A program made the position numbers and the translations under genes. Shown one piece after another: positions 48,934 to 57,581 of a DNA stretch of 64,000 nucleotides. Under the pieces are notes generated by a model. It worked only from the letters and a program-made list of their open reading frames with translations. It did not search any database and was not told the origin of the DNA. The DNA comes from Bog-473 sp963809825. GTDB taxonomy: Bacteria > Actinomycetota > Acidimicrobiia > Acidimicrobiales > RAAP-2. The stretch spans positions 62,001-126,000 of the forward strand of contig CAWELJ010000013.1 in NCBI GenBank assembly GCA_963809825.1, written 5' to 3'. Position 1 is the first letter of the stretch, and every line of letters starts with the position of its first letter.

Positions 48934-50219
48934 GCGAAGATCATCGTGCGCAGCGTCTCCAGCGGGACCTGGGCGTGCACCGCCAATGCGAGGAGACCGA
49001 GCACCTCACCGCCCGTCGGGCCCATCGACGTCGCCCCGACGAGCACGCCGTCGGCGGCAACGAGCTTGACCAGACCCTCGCCGCGGTGGATCCAGCCGCG
49101 GGCCGAGGCCGCGATCGACTCCGACAGCACGGTGACCTCACCACCCTGCGCACGAGCCTGCGCCTCGGTCAGTCCGACCGAGCCGATCTCGGGGTCGGTG
49201 AAGGTCACCCGGGGCAGCGCCCTGTAGTCGGCCTCGGGGAGCGGGTCCCCGAGGATGTCCGCTACGCAGAGGCGTGCCTGGTACATGGCCACATGGGTGA
49301 ACGCCCCCTTCCCGGTGATGTCCCCGACGGCCCAGACCCCGGGCTGCACCCGCATGCGGCCGTCGACGGGGATGCCCCGCGCGTTCTCGTCCAGCCCGAG
49401 CGCTCCGACGCCGAGACCGGCGAGGTCGCTCCGTCGGCCGGTGGCCACGAGTATCCGGTCCCCGCTGAGCGCGGTCCCACCGGCCAGGTGCACGGTGGCG
49501 CCGCCATCGCCCGACGGCTCGACCCTCTCGATCGACGCGCCCGTGTGCACCGCCACTCCCTCTCGTCGCAGGATGTCCTCAATGAGCTCGGAGGCCTCGG
49601 GCTCCTCGGGGGCGACGAGGCGGTCGGCTGTCTCGACGATCGTCACCCGGGTACCGAAGCGCCCGACGGCTTGACCGATCTCGAGGCCGATCGCGCCCCC
49701 GCCGATCACGAGTAGCGATCCGGGCAGCACTTCGGCAGCGATCGCCTCCCGGTTCGTCCAGTGCGGCGCGGCCTCGAACATCGGCGGCACCCAGGCCCGG
49801 GCTCCCGTGGCCAGGACGAGGGCACGACGCGCCGAGACGGTCTCGCCCTCCACCTCGACCGAGGATGGGCCGGTGACGCGGGCGCGGCCACGGACGAAGC
49901 TGCCACCCTTGCCTTCGAAGCGCTGCACGGCCACGGCGTCGTCCCAGGTGTCGGTGGCCTCATCCCGGATGCGCCGTGCCACCGGCGACCAGTCGGGCGT
50001 CACCTCCGACGAGCCGGACATGCCGGGGATCCGCCGGCCCTCGGCCACCAGGTCGGCGGCCCGGACGATCATCTTGGAGGGGATGCACCCCCAATAGGGG
50101 CACTCGCCCCCGAGCAACTCCGCCTCGATGCCCGCCACCTCGAGGCCCGCCTCGGCCAGGCTCCCGGCGACCTCTTCTCCGCCGGGACCCAGCCCGACGA
50201 CGACGACATCGACCTCCAC
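48855..50219 (-). CDS. FAD-dependent pyridine nucleotide-disulfide oxidoreductase
   Basis: A 454-residue flavoprotein of the dihydrolipoamide dehydrogenase/mercuric reductase family. VDVVVVGLGPGGEEVA is the FAD motif, GGECPYWGCIPSKM contains the redox disulfide pair (C-x4-C), LLVIGGGAIGLEIGQAV is the NAD(P) motif and GVWAVGDITGKGAFTHVA the second FAD contact. The C-terminal interface has YPTFHRAIDSAL instead of the HPT-x-E of Lpd, so it is more like mercuric-reductase relatives or an NAD(P)H:quinone reductase. The GTG at 50219 is right before the Rossmann strand and 4 nt after the upstream gene's stop, so it is coupled to that gene. Confidence 0.9.
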   Translation of the reverse strand: MEVDVVVVGLGPGGEEVAGSLAEAGLEVAGIEAELLGGECPYWGCIPSKMIVRAADLVAEGRRIPGMSGSSEVTPDWSPVARRIRDEATDTWDDAVAVQRFEGKGGSFVRGRARVTGPSSVEVEGETVSARRALVLATGARAWVPPMFEAAPHWTNREAIAAEVLPGSLLVIGGGAIGLEIGQAVGRFGTRVTIVETADRLVAPEEPEASELIEDILRREGVAVHTGASIERVEPSGDGGATVHLAGGTALSGDRILVATGRRSDLAGLGVGALGLDENARGIPVDGRMRVQPGVWAVGDITGKGAFTHVAMYQARLCVADILGDPLPEADYRALPRVTFTDPEIGSVGLTEAQARAQGGEVTVLSESIAASARGWIHRGEGLVKLVAADGVLVGATSMGPTGGEVLGLLALAVHAQVPLETLRTMIFAYPTFHRAIDSALWSPPSSAAKMAGA

Positions 50220-50223
50220 AGGG

Positions 50224-51039
50224 CTACAACTGCCCCCAACTGGAGAGCTGGACGGGGGCGACAATCGGCGTTCCCACGTCGAGTTGTATCTGGTAGTGGT
50301 CACCGAGCGGGAGGTTGCGCGGGTTGCCCGTGTAGAGCCCCGCTTTCTTGCCCGGTGGCGTGAAGAACACGGTGACCTGGCCGGTGGCCGGACCGACCTG
50401 GGTGGTGCTGAGCGGGACGCCCCACTCGTCGAAGATCTGGCCGAGAGTGAAGCTCTGCGTCGTGCTGGGCGACTCGACGTGGACGATGCCGTCGTTGGCG
50501 TGGACGTGGAGCCAGTAGAAGCAGCTGCCCGTCTCGACGAACGGGCCTTGCGCGGTCTGGACGGCCTGGAACCCGGGAATGCCGATGCCGTAGGGCATCG
50601 TCCTGGCCTGTCCGTTCACGAAGATGGTCAAGCGGGTGTGGACGTGCACGGCCGTCTTCTCACCCGCCTCGCACTGCACGCTGTCGATGGACTGCCCGGT
50701 AGCGGCATTGAGAAGGGTGGCCAGCTTGGGGCCCGTCGGGACGGGAATTCCCTCCGGTCCCTGCGAACCGGCCGGCGGTTGGACCCAGCTCGACGACATG
50801 GAGGACGGGATGGCTTGGAGCGGGACGTGGGGGTCCTTGAAGTTGGGGGGGACGCTGCCGGAGCCGCCCCCGCTGACCTGCATGATGATCACCACCGCGA
50901 TCGCCAGCACCGCAAGCGCGCCGCCCACCCGGATGCCGATGCGCAAGCGCTTGCGGCGCAGCTCGGCGCGTCGTTTCTCCTCTTTATCTTGCTGCTTCTC
51001 CGTCCTGCGCTGGGCCTTCGACTGCTTCCCACTGGTCAT
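50224..51039 (-). CDS. Membrane-anchored His-rich domain protein of unknown function
   Basis: A 271-residue protein with a strongly basic/acidic cytoplasmic start (residues 1-32), one membrane helix (about 35-55) and a long extracytoplasmic domain. The domain has TAVHVHTRLTIFVNGQ, the block CFYWLHVHANDGIVHVESP and a Cys (VQCEAGEK) that could pair with the second Cys. His-x-His twice plus H-V-E suggests a metal site, copper or iron perhaps. I do not know the family name, though this arrangement looks like a conserved uncharacterised actinobacterial domain. It is translationally coupled upstream (ATGA overlap with the EthD-like gene) and to the flavoprotein downstream, hinting at an extracytoplasmic redox or metal role. 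Confidence 0.7.
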   Translation of the reverse strand: MTSGKQSKAQRRTEKQQDKEEKRRAELRRKRLRIGIRVGGALAVLAIAVVIIMQVSGGGSGSVPPNFKDPHVPLQAIPSSMSSSWVQPPAGSQGPEGIPVPTGPKLATLLNAATGQSIDSVQCEAGEKTAVHVHTRLTIFVNGQARTMPYGIGIPGFQAVQTAQGPFVETGSCFYWLHVHANDGIVHVESPSTTQSFTLGQIFDEWGVPLSTTQVGPATGQVTVFFTPPGKKAGLYTGNPRNLPLGDHYQIQLDVGTPIVAPVQLSSWGQL

Positions 51040-51686
51040 TGGGGCGTCAGCGTAGCGAACCAGTCCCAGCGGAAGGCATCAACCCGCTCCAGGGGGCCGG
51101 CCCATTCGAGCGCCTCTGCACCGCCGCTCGTTGCGACGGTCCCCAGGGCCGCGGCGGCCTGCCACAGGTCGCCGTCGACGAAGGCCACGGTGACCGTTCG
51201 CCCACTCTCCGGGTCGGTGAATTGCCAGGCACCGGCCACCCCGGGCTGATCGATCAGTGCATCCCCCTCGACGGGCGGTCCCACGACGACGTAGACGCCC
51301 TGGGACGGGCGGAAGGGTACGGCCCCGGCGGACACGGCGACGCGGGGTGCCGCCCATCGGCCGGCGACCTCGAAGGGACCCGAGAGCAGGGACCGGCGGG
51401 GCTCGAAGAAGCGATCCACGTCACGCAGCTGCTCGGCCAGGGCGAAGAATGGCGGCAGGCAGCGCTCGTCTCGCAGGAGGTACAGCGTCATGTAGTGGAA
51501 GGGCTCGAGCAGAGGCCCCGCCGCCGCCTCGGCCGCCCGGCAGCGGGGGGAGCGGACCCAGCGCTGGCCGAAGGTGATGCCGTCCACCGTGAACTGCTCC
51601 GGCATGTGGTCGAGCTGGTGCCAGGCGTTGTACGCCTCGTGGGCCGAGGGGTCGGTGATCTCGGTGAAGGAGAAGAAACCCAGCAC
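51036..51686 (-). CDS. Probable EthD-like dimeric alpha/beta-barrel protein
   Basis: A 216-residue protein that starts LGFFSFTEI and continues AHEAYNAWHQLDHMPEQFTV, matching the opening strand and helix of dimeric alpha+beta barrel proteins such as EthD; a second half-barrel follows. The frame is open to 52127, but that region overlaps the divergent CoA-transferase gene. The GTG at 51686 is 6 nt after TACCCT, a good leaderless start. The stop overlaps the next gene's ATG (ATGA). Function unknown. Confidence 0.7.
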   Translation of the reverse strand: MLGFFSFTEITDPSAHEAYNAWHQLDHMPEQFTVDGITFGQRWVRSPRCRAAEAAAGPLLEPFHYMTLYLLRDERCLPPFFALAEQLRDVDRFFEPRRSLLSGPFEVAGRWAAPRVAVSAGAVPFRPSQGVYVVVGPPVEGDALIDQPGVAGAWQFTDPESGRTVTVAFVDGDLWQAAAALGTVATSGGAEALEWAGPLERVDAFRWDWFATLTPQ

Positions 51687-51728
51687 CCGCAGAGGGTACC
51701 CGGCTCGGAATGCAAGAATCTGCGGCCG

Positions 51729-52767
51729 ATGGCATCGGCATTCCTCGCCGGCCTCCGGGTGCTCGATCTCAGCATCTGGCGCCCCGGGCCTTACGCAACA
51801 TCGCTCCTCGTCGTCCTCGGGGCCGACGTCTTGAAGGTGGAGCCTCCCGGAGGCGACCCGATGCGCCACTACACGGGGCTCTTCGAGTCCATCAACGCCG
51901 GGAAGAGGAGCATCGTCCTCGACCTCAAGGACGCTGCCGGGCGGGGCCGGGCTCTGGCCCTCGCCGACCAGGCCGACGTCCTCGTCGAGGGATTCCGGCC
52001 CGGGGTGATGGCGAGACTCGGTATGGACGAGGCAACCGTGCGGCGCCGGAACCCCGCCCTCGTCTACTGCTCCATCTCGGGCTACGGGCAGGAGGACCCG
52101 CGCGGCACTCCCGGGGCACGACGTCAACTACCAGGCCTGGGCCGGCGCGCTGACCCCCGAGGGGGGCACGGCAGCCCTGCCCCGCCTGCCGAGTGCGGAC
52201 CTGGCGTCCGGGCTGACCGCCGCCTTCGGGATCTGCGCCGCGGTCATCGGCCGCGCCGCCTCCGGAGCGGGGACCTACCTCGACGTGGCCATGACCGACG
52301 TCATGGCCACGTGGACCGGCCGCACCAGGGCGGACCCCGGCGCGGGCGGCAGTGCCCGCACGACGAGCGGCGCACGAGCGGCCGACTCGACGCCGGGCTA
52401 CGGCCTCTTCACGACCGCCGACGGCGGCCAGGTTGCGTTGGGCGTCTTGAACGAGCAGCACTTCTGGTCCGCGTTGTGCGTCGAGCTCGGCCTGGGAGCA
52501 CTGGCCGAATTGACCTTCGAGGAGCGGAGCCGTCGGGGCGCCGAGATGCAGCGCGCCGTGGGCATTTCGGTGGCCGCACGTGGCCGAGACGAGCTCGTCA
52601 CCCGCCTCGCCGCGGCGGGCGTCCCCGTCGCCCCGGTGCTCGATCGCGAGGGCATGCTGGCCAACGCCCCGTTCCCCCCCTTCCCGATCCGCCTGTCGCT
52701 GCCCGAGACACGGGCAGTCCCGGCGCTCGACGAGCACCACGGGGAGGGCTTCTGCGAGACCGCCTGA
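51729..52767 (+). pseudogene. CaiB/BaiF-type CoA transferase or racemase, frameshifted
   Basis: The reading frame is continuous from ATG 51729 for about 128 residues: LAGLRVLDLSIWRPGPYATSLL, DVLKVEPPGGDPMRHY, GKRSIVLDLKD and VYCSISGYGQEDP are clear family III CoA-transferase motifs. In a GGGG run near 52113-52118 the frame breaks; the next frame continues HDVNYQAWAGALTPEGG and YLDVAMTDVMATW and ends at 52767. Removing one G rejoins the halves. The intact protein, about 345 residues, would exchange or racemise CoA esters, such as alpha-methylacyl-CoA. It lies beside EthD-like and carbonic anhydrase genes. Confidence 0.85.
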
Positions 52768-52819
52768 GACCGCCACCCCTTCTCGGGTGCTGTTACGTTG
52801 CGGGCGGCCCATCGACCCC

Positions 52820-53308
52820 ATGACCCAGATCTCGGACCTCCTCACCGCCAACCAGGGATACGCCGCCGCGCGTGCCAACGTCGCCGACCCACGACCTGGG
52901 CGTCATCTCGCCGTGGTCACCTGCATGGATGCACGCATCGACGTCTTCGCCGTGCTCGGGCTCCATCTCGGTGAGGCCCACGTCATCCGCAATGCCGGTG
53001 GGCGGGTCACCGACGACGTGCTGCGCAGCCTGGCCCTCTCGAGCGGCGTGCTCGGCGTGGACACCGCCGTCGTGATGCAGCACACCAAATGTGGCCTGGC
53101 CGGCGTCACCGACGCGGAGCTGCGCGCGATCACCGGCGCCGACCTCGGCTTCTTCCCCATCGACGACCACGCCGCCGCGCTGCGCGAGGACGTCGACCTG
53201 CTGGCCCACACGCCGTACCTCTCCCGGCTGCGGCTGATCGCCGGCCTCATCTACGACGTCGAGAGCGGTGAGCTCGACGACGTCGTCCGCTGGGAGCGAC
53301 CAAGCTGA
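52820..53308 (+). CDS. Beta-class carbonic anhydrase
   Basis: A 162-residue beta carbonic anhydrase of the short actinobacterial type (as Rv1284 of Mycobacterium tuberculosis). VTCMDARID carries the zinc Cys35 and the Asp37/Arg39 dyad, HVIRNAGG is the next block, and MQHTKCGL holds zinc His88 and Cys91. It interconverts CO2 and bicarbonate in the cytoplasm. TACGTT at 52794-52799 is a likely -10 box giving a leader of about 15 nt. No ribosome site is seen before the ATG at 52820. A 2-hydroxyacid dehydrogenase gene follows after 22 bp. Confidence 0.93.
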   Translation: MTQISDLLTANQGYAAARANVADPRPGRHLAVVTCMDARIDVFAVLGLHLGEAHVIRNAGGRVTDDVLRSLALSSGVLGVDTAVVMQHTKCGLAGVTDAELRAITGADLGFFPIDDHAAALREDVDLLAHTPYLSRLRLIAGLIYDVESGELDDVVRWERPS

Positions 53309-53330
53309 GGAGCCGCGGGGCGGAGCATCC

Positions 53331-54326
53331 ATGAGGGTCAGCATCCTCGACGACTGGTTCGACACCCTCCGCACCCTGCCCTGCTTCGAGAAGCTGGCCG
53401 GGCACGACGTGACGGTCTTCACCGACCACGTCGAGGACACCGAGACGCTGGCGCGTCGACTGGACGAGGCCGGAACCGAGGCGCTCGTCCTGATCCGCGA
53501 GCGCACCGAAGTCCGCGCCCCACTGCTCGAGCGACTGCCGCAGTTGCGCCTGATCAGCCAGCGCAGCGTCTACCCCCACATCGACATCGACGCCTGTACC
53601 GCCCTGGGCATCGTCGTGAGCTCGGACCAGCACGCGGGCACGCCCTCGTATGCCGCTGCCGAGCTGACGTGGGCACTCGTGCTGGCCGCCCTGCGCCAGC
53701 TGCCCCAACAGGTGGCCTCGCTGCGAGCGGGGCTCTGGCAGGCCGGCGTGGGCCGGACGTTGCGGGGCAAGACCTTGGGGATCTACGGCTACGGGCGCAT
53801 CGGGGCAGTTGTCGCGGCGTACGGCCGGGCCTTCGGCATGGACGTCCTCACCTGGTCGCGGGCCGAGTCGCTCGAGCGGGCGCGGGCGGACGGTGTGACG
53901 GCTGCCCACGACCGCGCCGAGCTGTTCGCGGCCAGTGACGTGCTCTCACTGCACCTGCGGCTGGTGCCTGCGACCAGGGGAATCGTCACACCGGCCGATC
54001 TGGCCTCCATGCGTCGGGATGCACTACTGGTGAACACGAGCAGGGCCGGGCTCATTGAGCCGGGTGCCCTGGTTGCGGCCCTCGAGGCCGGCCGGCCGGG
54101 CATGGCCGCGCTCGACGTCTACGAGACCGAGCCGCTGCTCAATCGGGATGATCCGCTCCTGACCCTGGACAACGTGCTGTGCACGCCCCACATCGGCTAT
54201 GTGACCCGGGAGGAGTGGGATATACAGTTCAGCGACATCTTCGACCAGATCAATGCCTATGCAGACGGCACCCCGATCAACGTGGTGAATCCCGACGTGT
54301 TGGCACACGCCCGGAGCCGACCCTAA
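53331..54326 (+). CDS. D-2-hydroxyacid dehydrogenase family protein
   Basis: A 331-residue NAD-dependent D-isomer 2-hydroxyacid dehydrogenase. LRLISQRSVYPHIDID precedes the cofactor domain, LRGKTLGIYGYGRIGAVVA has the Rossmann GxGxIG, ASDVLSLHLRLVPATRGIV and LVNTSRAGLIEPGALVAAL hold the substrate Arg and NAD contacts, and the catalytic Glu and His are in LDVYETEP and CTPHIGYVT. Substrate is unknown; family members act on glycerate, phosphoglycerate, lactate or formate. The ATG has GGAG 6 nt upstream; its TAA overlaps the ribosome site of the next gene. Confidence 0.9.
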   Translation: MRVSILDDWFDTLRTLPCFEKLAGHDVTVFTDHVEDTETLARRLDEAGTEALVLIRERTEVRAPLLERLPQLRLISQRSVYPHIDIDACTALGIVVSSDQHAGTPSYAAAELTWALVLAALRQLPQQVASLRAGLWQAGVGRTLRGKTLGIYGYGRIGAVVAAYGRAFGMDVLTWSRAESLERARADGVTAAHDRAELFAASDVLSLHLRLVPATRGIVTPADLASMRRDALLVNTSRAGLIEPGALVAALEAGRPGMAALDVYETEPLLNRDDPLLTLDNVLCTPHIGYVTREEWDIQFSDIFDQINAYADGTPINVVNPDVLAHARSRP

Positions 54327-54337
54327 GGAGCACACAG

Positions 54338-55861
54338 ATGCCGGCCGACGACACCGCGTCACGAGGACCCGCCACCACCGTCGGCGGACACGCCCGGCGA
54401 GGGCGCCGGCGCCTCCTCTCGACTCTCGTCGGGTTCATGGTGCTGATCCCGGCCCTCGTCGCCGTGGCGCCGGGCACGGCATCGGCGGCGTACCCCGACA
54501 ATCCCGCCCAGCCCGTCCCCTTCGGCAGTGCCGGATTCTTCGGCCCGGCGGGCGGGCTGACGCTCAACGCCCCGGCCGTCGGCATGGCCGGGACCGCGAC
54601 GGGCAACGGCTACTGGATCGTCGCCTCCGACGGCGGCATCTTCAACTACGGCGACGCCGGGTTCTTCGGCTCGGCCGGCGCCATCCCGCTCAACAAGCCG
54701 ATCGTGGGCATGGCCGCCACGCCCGACGGGGGCGGCTACTGGCTCGTCGCCTCCGACGGCGGCATCTTCTCCTACGGCGACGCCGTGTTCCAAGGCTCGG
54801 CAGGCAGCCTTCCGCTCAACAAGCCCATCGTCGGCATGGCGCCGACGCCCGACGGGGGCGGCTACTGGCTCGTCGCCTCCGACGGCGGCATCTTCTCCTA
54901 CGGCGACGCGAGCTTCTACGGGTCGACCGGCTCCATCAGCCTCAACCAGCCCGTCGTCGGCATGGCCGCCGCACCCGGCGGGACGGGCTACTGGCTCGTC
55001 GCCTCCGACGGCGGCATCTTCAATTACGGGACGGCCCCGTTCCTCGGCTCCATGGGCGGCACCCCGCTCAACGCCAAGATCGTCGGTATGGCGGCGGGCA
55101 CCGGCGGGTACTGGATGGCTGCGGCAGACGGCGGCATCTTCAACTTCGGCGCTCCCTTCCTCGGATCCATGGGCGGGCAGCCGAACGCCAATCCGATCCG
55201 GGCCATCGCCGCCACCCACGACGGGAACGGCTACTGGCTGCTGCCGACCTCCCCCCCGCCCCTGCCACCCACGCTCAACCCCGGGGCGAGCGGCCCGGCG
55301 GTCGCCATGCTGCAACAGCAGCTCTTCGCGCTGGGCTACTGGGTCGACACGACCGGCGGCTCTTTCGACGACAGCACGGAGCAGGCCGTCTGGGCCTTGC
55401 AGAAGGCGGCCAACCTCCCGCGCGACGGCGTGGTCGGGCCCTCGACGTGGAACGCGCTCGAAGCAGGGGTGGTCCCGCAGCCGCGCACCACGTCGGGGTA
55501 CGTGATTGAGGTCAACCTCGCCAACGATCTCGTCATGTTCGTCAACAACGGCCATCTGCTGTGGACGCTGAACACCTCCACCGGCGGTGGCTACACCTAC
55601 ACCTCGCAAGGTGTCACCTCGGTCGCCATCACACCGACTGGGTTGTTCCACACCTACCGGGTGGTCAACGGGCTCGACATCTCGCCGCTTGGTCAACTCT
55701 GGCGGCCGAGGTACTTCACGGGTGGGTATGCCATCCACGGGGACTCGGCCGTCCCGCCGACGCCGGTGTCCCACGGGTGCGTCCGGGTCAGCAACGAGGC
55801 CATCGACTGGATCTGGGCCAATAACCTCGACCCGATCGGAACCGCCGTCTTCGTGTACTGA
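54338..55861 (+). CDS. Secreted L,D-transpeptidase with 42-residue repeats and peptidoglycan-binding domain
   Basis: The 507-residue protein has a signal peptide (basic start, hydrophobic core about residues 27-44, TASA cleavage site near 50), then about six 42-residue repeats (residues 79-305) built on GYWLVASDGGIFSYGDA, a Pro-rich linker, a peptidoglycan-binding domain (about 315-375, GPAVAMLQQQLFALGYWVD) and a C-terminal YkuD catalytic domain (about 387-507) with YAIHGD and the active-site block VSHGCVRVS, Cys481. YkuD enzymes form 3-3 cross-links in peptidoglycan or attach proteins to it. AAGGAG sits 7 nt before the ATG, overlapping the upstream stop. The repeats may bind a surface polymer. 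Confidence 0.92.
   Translation: MPADDTASRGPATTVGGHARRGRRRLLSTLVGFMVLIPALVAVAPGTASAAYPDNPAQPVPFGSAGFFGPAGGLTLNAPAVGMAGTATGNGYWIVASDGGIFNYGDAGFFGSAGAIPLNKPIVGMAATPDGGGYWLVASDGGIFSYGDAVFQGSAGSLPLNKPIVGMAPTPDGGGYWLVASDGGIFSYGDASFYGSTGSISLNQPVVGMAAAPGGTGYWLVASDGGIFNYGTAPFLGSMGGTPLNAKIVGMAAGTGGYWMAAADGGIFNFGAPFLGSMGGQPNANPIRAIAATHDGNGYWLLPTSPPPLPPTLNPGASGPAVAMLQQQLFALGYWVDTTGGSFDDSTEQAVWALQKAANLPRDGVVGPSTWNALEAGVVPQPRTTSGYVIEVNLANDLVMFVNNGHLLWTLNTSTGGGYTYTSQGVTSVAITPTGLFHTYRVVNGLDISPLGQLWRPRYFTGGYAIHGDSAVPPTPVSHGCVRVSNEAIDWIWANNLDPIGTAVFVY
54572..55251 (+). repeat. Tandem 126-bp repeats inside the L,D-transpeptidase gene
   Basis: The coding DNA for residues 79-305 is built of units of about 126 bp. 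Two adjacent units (54698-54823 and 54824-54949, approximately) are nearly identical in DNA around GACGGGGGCGGCTACTGG. The outer copies are more diverged and the last two are shorter (about 40 residues). The protein-level spacing of the GYW motif is 42, 42, 42, 40 and 41 residues. Confidence 0.85.
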
Positions 55862-55932
55862 TCCGGTCACCGGGTCGCTCAGGTTCACCCACTCACCGTC
55901 ATGGGTCGGTCGAACAGAGGGCTCGACGCGCC

Positions 55933-57357
55933 TCAGATGTCGTAATAGAGCATGAACTCCCACGGGTGGGGCCGCAGCCGCACGGCGTCGACCTCGCAGG
56001 TCCGCTTGTAGTCGACCCAGGTCTCGATCAGGTCGTCAGTGAAGACGCCGCCAGCCTTCAGGTAGTCCTGGTCGCACTCGAGCGCGTCCATCGCCTCCTC
56101 CAGCGACGAGGGGACCTGGCCGATCTTGGCCAGCTCGTCGGCCGGCATGTCGAAGAGGTCCTCGTCAACGGGCGGGGGCGGCTCGATGCGGTTCGCCACC
56201 CCGTCGAGCCCCGCCATGAGGATGGCCGAGAAGGCCAGGTACGGGTTACAGCTGGGGTCGGGGCAGCGGAACTCGACTCGCTTCGCCTTGGGGCTCGGCG
56301 AGTAGACGGGGATCCGGCAGGCCGCCGAACGGTTCCGCTGGGAGTACACGAGGTTGACCGGCGCCTCGAACCCGGGGACCAGCCGCTTGTAGGAATTCGT
56401 CGTCGGCGCGGCGAACGCGAGCACGGAACGAGCGTGCTTGATGATGCCTCCGATGTACCAGCGACCGATGTCCGACAATGCGGCATAGGTACCCTCCTGG
56501 TGGAACAACGGCTCTTTGCCGTTCCACAGCGACGAGTGGACGTGCATGCCGGACCCGTTGTCGTCGAACAGCGGCTTCGGCATGAAGGTGGCCGTGTGGC
56601 CCGCCGCGTTGGCGACGCTCTTGACGACGTACTTGTAGAGCATCAGCTTGTCCGCCATCTTCAAGAGGGTGTCGAAGCGCATGTCGATCTCCGCCTGTCC
56701 GGCGGTGCCGACCTCGTGGTGCTGCACCTCGATCTCGATCCCGAGCCTCTCCATCGTCAGGATCATCTCGGAGCGCAGGTCCTGGAAGTGGTCCATGGGT
56801 GGGACCGGGAAGTAGCCCTCCTTGTAACGGGGCTTGTAGCCGAGGTTCGGCCCCTCCTCCTTCGCGGAGTTCCAGATGCCCTCGACGGAGTCGACCTGGT
56901 AGAAGGCGGAGTGCTGGTCCTGCGAGAACCGCACGTCGTCGAAGATGAAGAATTCCGCCTCGGGCCCGAAGTAGCACGTGTCGGCCACCCCGCTCGTCTT
57001 CACGTACGCCTCCGCCTTCTTGGCGACGTAGCGCGGGTCCCGGCTGTAGGGCTCGAGCGTCAGCGGGTCGTGGACGAAACAGTTCAAGTTGAGGGTCTTG
57101 TGCTGGCGAAAGGGGTCCACCACGGCGGTCGAGGGGTCGGGCAGCAGGATCATGTCCGACTCGTGGATCTGCTGGAAGCCCCGGATGGACGAGCCGTCGA
57201 ATCCGTTTCCCTCGGTGAACATCTCCTCGGTCAACGTGTGCGCCGGGAGCGAGAAGTGCTGCATGAGTCCCGGGAGGTCACAGAACCGGAGATCCACCAC
57301 CTCGATCCCCTCGTCCTTCACGAGCCGGACGACCTCTGCTGGGGTGCGCTCTTTCAT
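55933..57357 (-). CDS. glnA: Glutamine synthetase type I
   Basis: The 474-residue protein is a GSI-type glutamine synthetase, making glutamine from glutamate, ammonia and ATP. NGFDGSSIRGFQ is the N-terminal signature, FGPEAEFFIFDDV and EVGTAGQAEIDMRFD hold metal ligands, KPLFDDNGSGMHVHSSLW the ATP signature and VYSQRNRSAACRIP the glutamate end. At the usual adenylylation site (NLYDLPPEE in E. coli) this protein reads DLFDMPADE: the Tyr is Phe402, so this regulation should be absent. The ATG has AGGGAG 8 nt upstream. It stands alone between divergent and convergent neighbours. Confidence 0.95.
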   Translation of the reverse strand: MKERTPAEVVRLVKDEGIEVVDLRFCDLPGLMQHFSLPAHTLTEEMFTEGNGFDGSSIRGFQQIHESDMILLPDPSTAVVDPFRQHKTLNLNCFVHDPLTLEPYSRDPRYVAKKAEAYVKTSGVADTCYFGPEAEFFIFDDVRFSQDQHSAFYQVDSVEGIWNSAKEEGPNLGYKPRYKEGYFPVPPMDHFQDLRSEMILTMERLGIEIEVQHHEVGTAGQAEIDMRFDTLLKMADKLMLYKYVVKSVANAAGHTATFMPKPLFDDNGSGMHVHSSLWNGKEPLFHQEGTYAALSDIGRWYIGGIIKHARSVLAFAAPTTNSYKRLVPGFEAPVNLVYSQRNRSAACRIPVYSPSPKAKRVEFRCPDPSCNPYLAFSAILMAGLDGVANRIEPPPPVDEDLFDMPADELAKIGQVPSSLEEAMDALECDQDYLKAGGVFTDDLIETWVDYKRTCEVDAVRLRPHPWEFMLYYDI

Positions 57358-57581
57358 GGTGACGTCTCCCTCTGAAATCTCGTCGAGCAGCCATTCCGAG
57401 CGTGCCCGGGCCAAACGGGACTCGCCTGCTACTTACCACACGGCTCCGGCATCTGCGCAGATGAGAGGCCGCGTTCATCAATTTTTCACAATGAACCGAG
57501 CGGTGACGGGACCGGACGCGACGTCAGGGAACATGTGCTCCCGGGAGCGTCCTGGGCCGGATTCTGCGATCCTTCAATCTC

